DNA of 5,243 bases from CAYNTG01 sp964400105. GTDB lineage: Bacteria; UBP14; UBA6098. The notes below the pieces were generated by a model. The model did not search any database. It saw nothing but the letters and a program-made list of their open reading frames with translations, and was not told the origin of the DNA. Shown here in pieces: positions 1 through 5,243 of the stretch. The translations under genes were made by a program, and so were the position numbers. Positions within the stretch are counted from its first letter, which is position 1; each line of letters begins with the position of its first letter. Location: assembly GCA_964400105.1 (NCBI GenBank), contig CAYNTG010000119.1:1-5243 (forward strand), in the 5' to 3' direction.

Positions 1-1226
1 GAATTGAACGGGTTGGGAGAAACATCGACTCGCAATTGCTGCGGCAATCCAATAACTCCTTCTTTAATATACAGGGAGCGAATTTCAAGATATTTTGACA
101 TGACAATATCGATAAGCTCTTCCTGAAGCGATCCGAGCGAATCGAGATCGGGGACGCTAACCGAACCCGGTCCGAGAAACGCATCGACACGCGCCCAAAT
201 CTCCATTTCCGTGGGCTGGAATCGGTCGAGGATTTCGTCGAGCATGTATGAATCGACGGTATATGTCCCCGTGTAAATCAAAGATTTGAACTCTATCGCC
301 ATGTCGCATAGAGGGCTTTCTCCCGACCCGCCGAGCGGCGGGCTTACCTCGCCAGAATTTACCCAGATCGGAACCGGTATCGAGACGGCCGGTTGGCCGA
401 GGAACTGCCACATCGTCGGCGGGAAACCCTCGCCGTTGCCGCCGATCAAAACGCAAGCGCTGGATGTATAATATCTATTTATCGTGTGATGAGATTCGAT
501 AATGCCAGCTGGATAGGATCCAAATGAGCCCTCGAAAGGAAGCGGATATGGATCGAGTTCCTCCGTGAAAAGATCGCGGGCTAAATTGTAAAGGAATAGG
601 CCCGGTTCAATCGACATCGCCTCCTCCAGAACGCTCTCCGCCCTGATCCTGCGATCCTCGCCGACAAAATTCGTATCCTCTCCGGAGTCGGCGTAATTCG
701 TCCTAACTAGATAACCGCAAGGGTTATCGTTGGCATCGTAGCGGACATAATAGTTTCGACCAGCCTCGAAAATTGTTGCGGCACCGGTCGAGTCAAAAAC
801 GCCGTAACAATGCGTCGTTCGGCGGATTGTCAAGTTCGTGCTGTCGAGGAAGGTCTGAAAATCGCCTACGGTTATAAAATTTCCAAGGGCGTTAAACATA
901 ACGACCCCGTCATCGTCGCCGGAAACGCCGCATATGCCCTGATTATAGGTGTCCGTGTTGACAATTCCGAAACCGGCCTCGTTTATCCCGGACCATGCAC
1001 GGTCGGATTCACCCTCATAGATATTGGCTACAAAAGCGAGGGGTTCGCTGTCAAAATATCGAACCGCCTGATGTGGATTGTTGACGTCGCGGTTTTTCCA
1101 AAGGATCGGCCTTCCCGCAACCGATTCACCGACAACTGCAATCGTGCACGAATAGATGGAACCACATACGATCAGGATCAGCAATATTGCAATGGTATAT
1201 TTCGATTTTGCCCGTAAAACATCCAT
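1..1226 (-). CDS. Secreted C45-like Ntn amidohydrolase/acyltransferase (carcinine hydrolase/isopenicillin-N acyltransferase-like), partial at its C-terminus
   Basis: The reading frame is open from an ATG at 1226 to the left window edge (408 codons read) and has an in-frame TAA nine bases upstream, so this is the only ATG start. Residues 1-26 form a Sec signal peptide: a basic N-region (residues 1-10) followed by a hydrophobic core (TIAILLILIV). Cys27 follows directly and begins CTIAVVGE, then GRPILWKNRD (residues 38-47), the pattern of an N-terminal-nucleophile hydrolase whose Cys becomes the catalytic residue after cleavage. Further family-like blocks are SGINEAGFGIVN (79-90), YGVFDSTGAATIFEAG (141-156) and GYLVRTNY (171-178). 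By family knowledge these enzymes cleave or transfer acyl groups on amide bonds; the substrate here is unknown. The last residues (398-408) end in VSPNPFN, the typical opening of a type IX secretion or FlgD-like tail, so the protein is probably exported and surface-anchored or released. Cys27 could instead be lipidated, but Tyr at -2 fits a lipobox poorly. The ATG has no clear Shine-Dalgarno sequence. The fold is fairly sure, the exact activity is not. Confidence 0.85.
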   Translation of the reverse strand, partial: MDVLRAKSKYTIAILLILIVCGSIYSCTIAVVGESVAGRPILWKNRDVNNPHQAVRYFDSEPLAFVANIYEGESDRAWSGINEAGFGIVNTDTYNQGICGVSGDDDGVVMFNALGNFITVGDFQTFLDSTNLTIRRTTHCYGVFDSTGAATIFEAGRNYYVRYDANDNPCGYLVRTNYADSGEDTNFVGEDRRIRAESVLEEAMSIEPGLFLYNLARDLFTEELDPYPLPFEGSFGSYPAGIIESHHTINRYYTSSACVLIGGNGEGFPPTMWQFLGQPAVSIPVPIWVNSGEVSPPLGGSGESPLCDMAIEFKSLIYTGTYTVDSYMLDEILDRFQPTEMEIWARVDAFLGPGSVSVPDLDSLGSLQEELIDIVMSKYLEIRSLYIKEGVIGLPQQLRVDVSPNPFN

Positions 1227-1235
1227 AACTTTTTA

Positions 1236-1264
1236 AATATAAACTAAAAAGTAATCTACGTCAA
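1236..1264 (-). promoter_or_regulatory. Candidate sigma70-type promoter for the Ntn hydrolase gene
   Basis: On the minus strand TTGACG (1264-1259) is followed after exactly 17 bases by TATATT (1241-1236). The match lies in a 39-base AT-rich spacer that begins right after the stop codon of the HEAT-repeat gene. The -10 box ends only nine bases before the ATG, so transcription would start within a few bases of the start codon, giving a leaderless or nearly leaderless mRNA. This agrees with the lack of a ribosome binding site. AT-rich DNA can produce such matches by chance, and read-through from the upstream gene is also possible. Confidence 0.5.
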
Positions 1265-1265
1265 G

Positions 1266-3455
1266 TTATAATTCCCTCTCGTGATATGTAGATAGTATCT
1301 TTCGCGCCTTCTCCGTCACGAGGTCCTTCTTCGAGCTGAATACTACCTTGAGACCGCGTATAAGATCGAAATTATGCCATTCGCTGAGAAACAGCCGCAG
1401 AGCACGCCTCACCTCGACATTGAAATCGCATTTTTCGACCGAGTCCAGAAGCGCGAGGATAAATTCCTCGGTCTCGTATGTATTCATCGCGTTGGTGTAG
1501 GAATTCCACATGTATAGGGTATCGACGAGAAATGTTCGCGAATGCTCGCCCTTCATCTTGCCGACGACGCGTATAATATGTATCCAATGTTCGCGGCGGG
1601 TGTGAAAAAAGCGCACCAATATCGGAACCGCGATCTTAGGATCGATACGAGGAAGAAGTTTGAGAATATCCCTTTGCCAATTTTTACCTTCATGATATAA
1701 AAATTTCACAAGAAGGCGCGTCGCTTTTTCCGTTCCGACATAGGAGATCGCCTCGAGAGCCGAAAAGCGGATATCCGTGTCGGGGTCATGTATGAGATCG
1801 GATAGAACGGGGAGCGCGGAGTCCTTTGCGATTATGGCCAATGCTATCATTGCGCCGGATTCTTTACGTTTCTGAACATCGGTTAATAGTTGCCCTTCGT
1901 TGCTGGACAATAGGTCGTGGGTATTTCGCAACTCCACGGCAAAAACCAAAGCGGATTTCTGTGGAATTACGCTCAAAGCTTCAGCGGCGCGGATCGCATA
2001 ATTTCTATCCTGCGTTCCCATCTTATCGAGCACCCGCTCCGCAATACAACGGGAATCGATCATCTTAATAAGCTCTTTGATCTCCATCGGAACCTCGAAA
2101 AATCTACCCCCCATTGCCGACACCAACGAATCCAGTTGAAAACCGACGCAAAGCGAAGCAAAATAGGTTTTAGCGTCGTTGATAAGGCTTTCAGGAAAGG
2201 CCCTGCTTTTACGGCGATTATCGAATAATCGCGCGATATTCAATGCAGGCAGAAGCTTCCCTCTCGAAAGGTAGAATCCCGTCAACCAAACCAGCGTTGT
2301 CGTCAAGAAATCCGTCTCGAAAGAGTAGTTTCGTTCGCGTGATTTACCCGCGATTCTGTTCTTCGTGAAATTATTGATAACTCCGGGTTCGGATCGCTCG
2401 AAAAGCATCGAAACCAGAACCTCTGCGGCGATCAAAAAACCTGGCGATGGTTGCCGAACGAATGTCGAAAGCAGAAATTTATATATATTCTCCGCCTCTT
2501 CGATATCCGGCTTATCGAATGTGGCCTCGAAGAAGTGCTTGAGTCTGCGACGTATTTCCGATGGGTCTGTTCCATGCGATATGATTTTAGCGTAATCGTC
2601 GAGCTTTTCCACAAAACCGGCGCGGCGGGAGATATTCGGTTCGACCTTTTTTTCCGATTTTTCCTTAACGTATTTCCGGCGGAGCTTTTCATACCAATCA
2701 CAAAGCTCCTTTCCGCGAACCACGCCCAATTTTTGCATGTGCCGACTCACGACGGTATCCAGTGTGGCGACCTCGCGATTGCCTTTTATCATATCCACAT
2801 CTCCGAAGACATCGGATATCGTCTTCAAAACACCGTTATCGGCCAGGTATTCGATGGTCTCCGACGACATTTCCGATAACTCGTCGAGAATCTTTTGGGC
2901 TTTGGTCGGAGCCAAGCCTATATCGAAATCCAGTCCGATAGAATCCCCACCACTGGAATCGCTATCCATCCCATCGACAACACGCTTATACTGCACACTA
3001 TTCGCCGCCACGGAACGAATTTTACCACGTCGAAGGTAATCCACGAAATCTCGATCTGTTTCTTCAATGCGATTCGACCGGACGAAATACTCGACGATAT
3101 ATCTCAGGTCTTCGCGTGTCAGGGTGCTGTTGAATACGAGGGAATTTATGTCTTTTCGAGCGATGTCTGAGGATAAAAGCCCGGCGAAGGCATCTCCTTT
3201 GAGGGACACATCGTCAACGACGAGGACTCCATCCTCCGCTATCGAGATGCAAAAAGACGATTTTGAATCGAGTATCTTCCGAAGTGAATCGTAAATCTTA
3301 TCGATGTTCTTTTTGGAGATCGGATGGGCCTTGCCATACATCTCCATCTTGCTGACGGCAAGATGAAAATCCTTCGCGATACCGCGATAAAACTCCACAT
3401 CACTGGATTTCTTTTTTCCCGTCACAATCGCTTTCCACCGATAATTACCGGCCAA
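1266..3455 (-). CDS. HEAT-repeat protein with an N-terminal signalling-type domain, function unknown
   Basis: This 729-residue protein has no signal peptide or membrane segment and is probably cytoplasmic. Residues about 20-145 form a domain (FHLAVSKMEMYGKAHPISKK, then a strand-rich part with DGVLVVDDVSLKG, then LTREDLRYIVEYF) that I recognise from bacterial proteins where it precedes HEAT repeats or signalling domains. An acidic, Ser/Gly-rich linker (about 161-173, DGMDSDSSGGDS) follows, then a long all-helical middle. HEAT-like repeats are clearest at about 544-640: SALPVLSDLIHDPDTDIRFS with SALEAISYVGTEKATRLLVK, then IAVPILVRFF. Such repeats usually form protein-binding solenoids; no catalytic motif is visible. 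The start is uncertain. TTG at 3455 has only a weak GGA nine bases upstream. GTG at 3425 (codon 11) has a better GGTGGA-type site and would give 719 residues without touching the conserved domain. A candidate promoter lies upstream, and the Ntn hydrolase gene follows after 39 bases. The partner is unknown. Confidence 0.85.
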   Translation of the reverse strand: MAGNYRWKAIVTGKKKSSDVEFYRGIAKDFHLAVSKMEMYGKAHPISKKNIDKIYDSLRKILDSKSSFCISIAEDGVLVVDDVSLKGDAFAGLLSSDIARKDINSLVFNSTLTREDLRYIVEYFVRSNRIEETDRDFVDYLRRGKIRSVAANSVQYKRVVDGMDSDSSGGDSIGLDFDIGLAPTKAQKILDELSEMSSETIEYLADNGVLKTISDVFGDVDMIKGNREVATLDTVVSRHMQKLGVVRGKELCDWYEKLRRKYVKEKSEKKVEPNISRRAGFVEKLDDYAKIISHGTDPSEIRRRLKHFFEATFDKPDIEEAENIYKFLLSTFVRQPSPGFLIAAEVLVSMLFERSEPGVINNFTKNRIAGKSRERNYSFETDFLTTTLVWLTGFYLSRGKLLPALNIARLFDNRRKSRAFPESLINDAKTYFASLCVGFQLDSLVSAMGGRFFEVPMEIKELIKMIDSRCIAERVLDKMGTQDRNYAIRAAEALSVIPQKSALVFAVELRNTHDLLSSNEGQLLTDVQKRKESGAMIALAIIAKDSALPVLSDLIHDPDTDIRFSALEAISYVGTEKATRLLVKFLYHEGKNWQRDILKLLPRIDPKIAVPILVRFFHTRREHWIHIIRVVGKMKGEHSRTFLVDTLYMWNSYTNAMNTYETEEFILALLDSVEKCDFNVEVRRALRLFLSEWHNFDLIRGLKVVFSSKKDLVTEKARKILSTYHEREL

Positions 3456-3463
3456 ACCGGGTA
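3446..3463 (-). other. Small hairpin with the TTG start codon in its loop
   Basis: In the minus-strand transcript UACCCGG (3463-3457) can pair with CCGGUA (3451-3446) with one bulged C, leaving a five-base loop (3456-3452) that contains the TTG at 3455-3453. If it forms, it would hinder initiation at that TTG and favour the GTG at 3425, or it could act as a weak translational control. It is short and imperfect and could be chance. Confidence 0.3.
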
Positions 3464-3473
3464 TTCCAATTTA

Positions 3474-3496
3474 GCTTTGACCGAACAAATCAAAGC
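3474..3496 (-). other. Perfect 7-bp hairpin in the leader of the HEAT-repeat gene
   Basis: GCTTTGA (3474-3480) and TCAAAGC (3490-3496) are perfect inverted repeats around a nine-base loop. The element lies between the candidate promoter at 3518-3545 and the HEAT-gene start, so it would be in the 5' leader. On the minus strand it is not followed by a T-run, so it does not look like an intrinsic terminator of the oxidoreductase operon, although it could reduce read-through or protect an RNA end. It could also be a protein-binding palindrome on DNA. Confidence 0.4.
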
Positions 3497-3517
3497 CATT
3501 TGTTGAATAATATATTA

Positions 3518-3545
3518 ATTATACGTTGTGCGGTTGTAAAGGCAA
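3518..3545 (-). promoter_or_regulatory. Candidate sigma70-type promoter for the HEAT-repeat gene
   Basis: A perfect TATAAT (3523-3518) is preceded after 16 bases by TTGCCT (3545-3540), which matches TTGACA at four positions. It lies in the 114-base gap between the oxidoreductase stop codon and the HEAT-gene start, with an AT-rich stretch immediately downstream. Transcription would begin near 3511 and leave a leader of about 55 bases to the TTG or about 85 bases to the GTG start. It suggests that the HEAT gene is expressed separately from the upstream operon. Confidence 0.5.
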
Positions 3546-3569
3546 TTCCGTCGAAAATTTTATCGCATG

Positions 3570-4721
3570 TTATCCAACGACGCTCGGCTCGATGATTGGT
3601 TCACCCCTATCGAATCTTTCGATCGAAAGTGGAGACAGATCGACAGGCGGCGGCGAACCCGTGATTATATCCGCCATACATACGCCGGTCATCGGTGAGA
3701 TCATGAATCCATGACCGGAAAAACCGACCGCATTGTAAAAACCTTCGACCGCCTTATGCTCGCCGATAATAGGAGCCGCATCCGGGGTTCGATTATAGCT
3801 TCCCGCCCATTGACGCACGATACGCAGGTTCTTAAGTGTGGGCAAAATATTAAGCAATTCCCCGGTGAAGAATTCCAGCCATTGCCACGAGGAGCGAATA
3901 TTGTGGCTCGCTTCCTCCTTCTCGCCGATCCCCATAACGAAGCTTCCGTGTGGCACCTGCTGAAGATATATCCCAATCTGAAAGCTGATCACCATGGTCT
4001 CGAAGAGCGGCTCGACCGGTTCCGAGACCAGGCATTGATGCCTTTCAGAATATGTCGGGATATCGATCCCCGCGAGAGCGGCTACCTCTTTCGACCACGG
4101 CCCGGCGGCGTTGACGACCTTCTTCGTCGATATTGTGCCCTTATCCGTGACGACACCGGTTACATGCCCATTCTCTACGAGAATATCCTTCGCCTCGGTG
4201 TATCTGAAGACTTTAACGCCGTTTCTCTGCGCCGCGCGGATATATGCGAAGTTCGTTTTGAACGGATCGGCGTGGCCGTCGGTCGGGCAGAATGTCGCCT
4301 TAATAAATGCGTTTTTGTTGATCGGCGGGCATATTTCACCCGCCTCGTCGGTCGAGACGAATCTACTCGGTATCCCGACCGAGTTTTGAAGCGCGATATT
4401 CTTCTCGAACTGTGCGACCTGCGCTTCGTTGTGGGCGAGGACGAGATATCCGCCCTGCCGGAATTCGATATCGTAATCGAGTTCTTCGGATAGGTTCTCG
4501 AAGATATCCACCGATCCCTTCGCGAGCCGGCAGTTCATATCGAGGCCCCACTGTTGACGCACTCCTGCGCCGCATCTGCCGGTCGATCCGCTGGAGATAT
4601 ATCTTTTTTCGAGCACGACAACATCGCTAACGCCGCGCTTTGTAAGCTCGTATGCGATGGACGATCCAACAACCCCACCTCCGATGATTACAACGTCCGC
4701 GCTGCGGGGAAGTTCGCTCAT
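3570..4721 (-). CDS. FAD-dependent oxidoreductase of the DAO family, sarcosine oxidase/proline dehydrogenase beta-subunit type
   Basis: The 383-residue product has the usual length for this family. The start is fixed by ATG at 4721 with AAAGGAG six bases upstream; an in-frame extension further upstream has no such support and overlaps the preceding gene. The N-terminus is a Rossmann FAD site: VVIIGGGVVGSSIAYEL (10-26) with Glu38 in VVVLEK for the ribose. Family blocks follow: GSTGRCGAGVRQQW (45-58), CPTDGHADPF (145-154), VVNAAGPWS (202-210), RQWAGSYNRTPDAAPIIG (303-320) and the C-terminal FAD-contacting GFYNAVGFSGHGFMISPMTG (327-346). By family knowledge it would oxidise the C-N bond of a secondary amine or amino acid (sarcosine, proline, hydroxyproline or similar) and pass electrons through partner subunits. 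The substrate cannot be told from sequence. The gene overlaps the iron-sulfur gene by an ATGA, so the two are co-translated and probably form a complex. No alpha subunit is present. A glycine oxidase-like or HcnC-like role is an alternative. Confidence 0.92.
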   Translation of the reverse strand: MSELPRSADVVIIGGGVVGSSIAYELTKRGVSDVVVLEKRYISSGSTGRCGAGVRQQWGLDMNCRLAKGSVDIFENLSEELDYDIEFRQGGYLVLAHNEAQVAQFEKNIALQNSVGIPSRFVSTDEAGEICPPINKNAFIKATFCPTDGHADPFKTNFAYIRAAQRNGVKVFRYTEAKDILVENGHVTGVVTDKGTISTKKVVNAAGPWSKEVAALAGIDIPTYSERHQCLVSEPVEPLFETMVISFQIGIYLQQVPHGSFVMGIGEKEEASHNIRSSWQWLEFFTGELLNILPTLKNLRIVRQWAGSYNRTPDAAPIIGEHKAVEGFYNAVGFSGHGFMISPMTGVCMADIITGSPPPVDLSPLSIERFDRGEPIIEPSVVG

Positions 4722-5002
4722 CGTTCGCTCCTTTCGGTTCCGGCGGAAACGGCGCCGAACGTCGTCACCTGCGTCGGCGGGCGCTGTTTCGGTATTGAGA
4801 CCTCGTTCAACGTCTTGCCGAGAAATCTCGCAAGCTCCTTTCGAACCAGCGGAAGGCACGTTCTTCCGCCGCAAGGACCCATTCCCACGCGCAGGAACCT
4901 TTTTAATTCCTCGAAATCCGTATATCCGCCGGCGATTGCCGCCCGAACCTCAGCGAGCGTAACATCCTCGCAGCGGCATATGATAATCTCTTCGTCTCGC
5001 AT
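4718..5002 (-). CDS. BFD-like [2Fe-2S]-binding protein, small subunit of an amine/amino-acid dehydrogenase
   Basis: This 94-residue protein carries Cys9 and Cys11 (IICRCEDVT) and Cys44 and Cys49 (GMGPCGGRTC), the CxC plus Cx4C arrangement of the BFD-like [2Fe-2S] domain found at the C-terminal part of opine/octopine oxidase, HcnB and sarcosine oxidase alpha-type subunits. Helical blocks (LAEVRAAIAGGYTDFEELKR) lie between the cysteine pairs. The tail has RPPTQV, resembling the RPP-containing ends of stand-alone subunits in hydroxyproline/proline dehydrogenase complexes. Its likely role is to relay electrons from the flavoprotein encoded by the next gene. ATG at 5002 is preceded by GGAGAG, and the TGA stop overlaps the ATG of the oxidoreductase (ATGA), implying translational coupling and equal dosage. 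It is the first gene of the operon behind a strong-looking promoter. Here the domain is a separate polypeptide rather than fused to a large NAD(P)/FAD subunit. A bacterioferritin-associated ferredoxin role is less likely given the partner. Confidence 0.9.
   Translation of the reverse strand: MRDEEIIICRCEDVTLAEVRAAIAGGYTDFEELKRFLRVGMGPCGGRTCLPLVRKELARFLGKTLNEVSIPKQRPPTQVTTFGAVSAGTERSER
4728..4734 (-). promoter_or_regulatory. Ribosome binding site that fixes the oxidoreductase start
   Basis: AAAGGAG lies six bases before the ATG at 4721, inside the last codons of the iron-sulfur gene. It settles the start of the flavoprotein at MSELPRS, just before the FAD-binding strand, rather than at the longer open frame. 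Confidence 0.85.
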
Positions 5003-5004
5003 TT

Positions 5005-5010
5005 CTCTCC
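5005..5010 (-). promoter_or_regulatory. Ribosome binding site of the iron-sulfur gene
   Basis: GGAGAG sits two bases before the ATG at 5002 (the GGAG core is four bases away), a slightly short but workable spacing. It directly abuts the AT-only inverted repeat at 5011-5026. Confidence 0.7.
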
Positions 5011-5026
5011 AATTAAGTAGTTAATT
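5011..5026. promoter_or_regulatory. AT-only inverted repeat, candidate operator
   Basis: AATTAA (5011-5016) and TTAATT (5021-5026) form a perfect inverted repeat around GTAG. It lies between the predicted transcription start (about 5028) and the ribosome binding site, a classic place for a repressor to block the operon. As RNA the stem would be six A-U pairs and weak, so a DNA site for a dimeric regulator is more plausible. No regulator gene is in the window, and short AT palindromes occur by chance in AT-rich spacers. Confidence 0.35.
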
Positions 5027-5034
5027 AGTTCTCG

Positions 5035-5063
5035 ATTATAAATAATGGTTTTGCCCGGGTCAA
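5035..5063 (-). promoter_or_regulatory. Strong sigma70-type promoter of the iron-sulfur/oxidoreductase operon
   Basis: TTGACC (5063-5058; five of six consensus bases), a 17-base spacer and a perfect TATAAT (5040-5035) make the best promoter match in the window. Transcription would start near 5028, giving a leader of about 26 bases that contains the inverted repeat and the GGAG site. It implies that the iron-sulfur gene is the first gene of its operon. Confidence 0.72.
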
Positions 5064-5145
5064 GTCTATTTCGTGGAACTTGCTAATTGAGATCGTTGAA
5101 GCATAATTTACACAAGGTGAGAGGCTTATGTGCCCTCCTGATCAC

Positions 5146-5166
5146 GGGCGACCCATCGGGTCGCCC
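5146..5166. repeat. GC-rich perfect hairpin, probable dispersed (REP-like) repeat unit
   Basis: GGGCGACCC (5146-5154) and GGGTCGCCC (5158-5166) are perfect nine-base arms around a three-base loop. The flank CTACGGGC continues in a style I associate with intergenic hairpin repeats seen many times in genomes of FCB-type and other candidate-phylum bacteria. There is no T-run on either strand, so a simple intrinsic terminator is unlikely. Only one copy is in the window, so the repeat status is inference. Confidence 0.55.
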
Positions 5167-5193
5167 CTACGGGCAATATTTCCGCCCATTCCC

Positions 5194-5229
5194 GGTGGCT
5201 GAGTAGGCGATAGCCGTATCGAAGCCCCC
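5194..5229. repeat. Second hairpin element, imperfect outer stem with nested inner stem
   Basis: GGTGGCT (5194-5200) pairs with AGCCCCC (5223-5229) with one mismatch, and a nested CGATA/TATCG stem (5208-5212 and 5217-5221) closes a four-base loop. The GGTGGCTGAG...TATCGAAGCC pattern resembles a familiar intergenic repeat with a GTATCGAAGCC end. With the hairpin at 5146-5166 and a weaker one at 5121-5137 (GAGGC with GCCCTC, one bulge) it makes a tight cluster. The rest of 5064-5243 shows no gene. Confidence 0.45.
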
Positions 5230-5243
5230 ACACCCTCGCCGTA

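Noticed and set aside
157..456. A 99-codon minus-strand open frame in another register
   Set aside because: It overlaps the Ntn hydrolase in a different frame, shows no domain and is rich in Arg and Pro, as expected of an out-of-frame read.
810..1217. A 135-codon plus-strand open frame near the left end
   Set aside because: The minus-strand frame here encodes a signal peptide and Ntn-hydrolase motifs without interruption. The plus-strand frame is its shadow.
3524..3569. Intrinsic terminator after the oxidoreductase gene
   Set aside because: Only an AAAATTTT-type stretch is present after the stop codon, with no GC-rich stem followed by a T-run. Transcription may read through into the HEAT gene.
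3711..4493. A 260-codon plus-strand open frame opposite the oxidoreductase gene
   Set aside because: It lies antisense to a gene with clear FAD-binding and DAO-family motifs. Its translation shows no recognisable domain, and it has the Arg-rich look of a complementary-strand frame.
4722..4874. N-terminal extension of the oxidoreductase to 434 residues
   Set aside because: It would overlap the iron-sulfur gene by over 150 bases and adds an Arg-rich stretch with no homology signal. AAAGGAG before the ATG at 4721 and the ATGA overlap support the shorter start.
5146..5166. Intrinsic terminator
   Set aside because: The stem is perfect and GC-rich, but neither strand has a T-run after it, so it is listed as a repeat hairpin.
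5126..5242. A minus-strand open frame of about 38 codons entering from the right edge (ending RDQEGT, TAA near 5126)
   Set aside because: It runs entirely through the hairpin block and has no recognisable domain. It could be the tail of an off-window gene, but a read-through of repeat sequence is the simpler explanation.

Overview
The window carries four genes, all on the minus strand, so transcription runs right to left: a small [2Fe-2S] protein, a FAD-dependent amine/amino-acid oxidoreductase, a HEAT-repeat protein, and a secreted Ntn-type amidohydrolase that is cut by the left edge. The organism is clearly bacterial: there are sigma70-like promoters, a Shine-Dalgarno-driven coupled gene pair and a Sec signal peptide. 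The last residues read at the left edge (LRVDVSPNPFN) match the start of the C-terminal sorting/FlgD-like tails ('PNPFN') that are common in the FCB superphylum and related candidate phyla such as Cloacimonadota, Zixibacteria, Marinimicrobia and WOR-3. That placement is an inference and cannot be refined without a search.

Right edge to 5003: a gene-free stretch. It holds a cluster of GC-rich hairpins of the dispersed-repeat (REP-like) kind, then a near-consensus promoter (TTGACC, 17 nt, TATAAT) and an AT-only inverted repeat between the predicted transcription start and the first ribosome binding site.

5002-3570: a two-gene operon with an ATGA stop/start overlap. The first product is a BFD-like iron-sulfur protein with four cysteines, and the second is a DAO-fold flavoprotein resembling the beta subunit of sarcosine oxidase/proline or hydroxyproline dehydrogenase complexes. 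Together they look like parts of a dye- or respiratory-chain-linked dehydrogenase for a secondary amine or amino acid. The alpha (NAD(P)/FAD, HcnB/SoxA-like) subunit normally found beside them is not in the window.

3569-1266: an intergenic region with its own TATAAT promoter candidate and a leader hairpin, followed by a 729-residue cytoplasmic protein. It has an N-terminal domain often seen in bacterial signalling/HEAT proteins, a helical middle and C-terminal HEAT repeats. Its start codon is uncertain (TTG or a GTG ten codons later).

1265-1: a 39-nt spacer with a well-spaced promoter candidate that would give an almost leaderless mRNA, then a secreted C45-type (acyltransferase/amidohydrolase) Ntn enzyme whose predicted nucleophile Cys27 sits exactly where the signal peptide should be cut.

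No tRNA, rRNA, CRISPR array, transposase or phage gene was seen. I found no convincing evidence of a wholly new system. The points most worth following up are the split, alpha-less oxidoreductase pair, the doubly processed Ntn hydrolase and the hairpin repeat.
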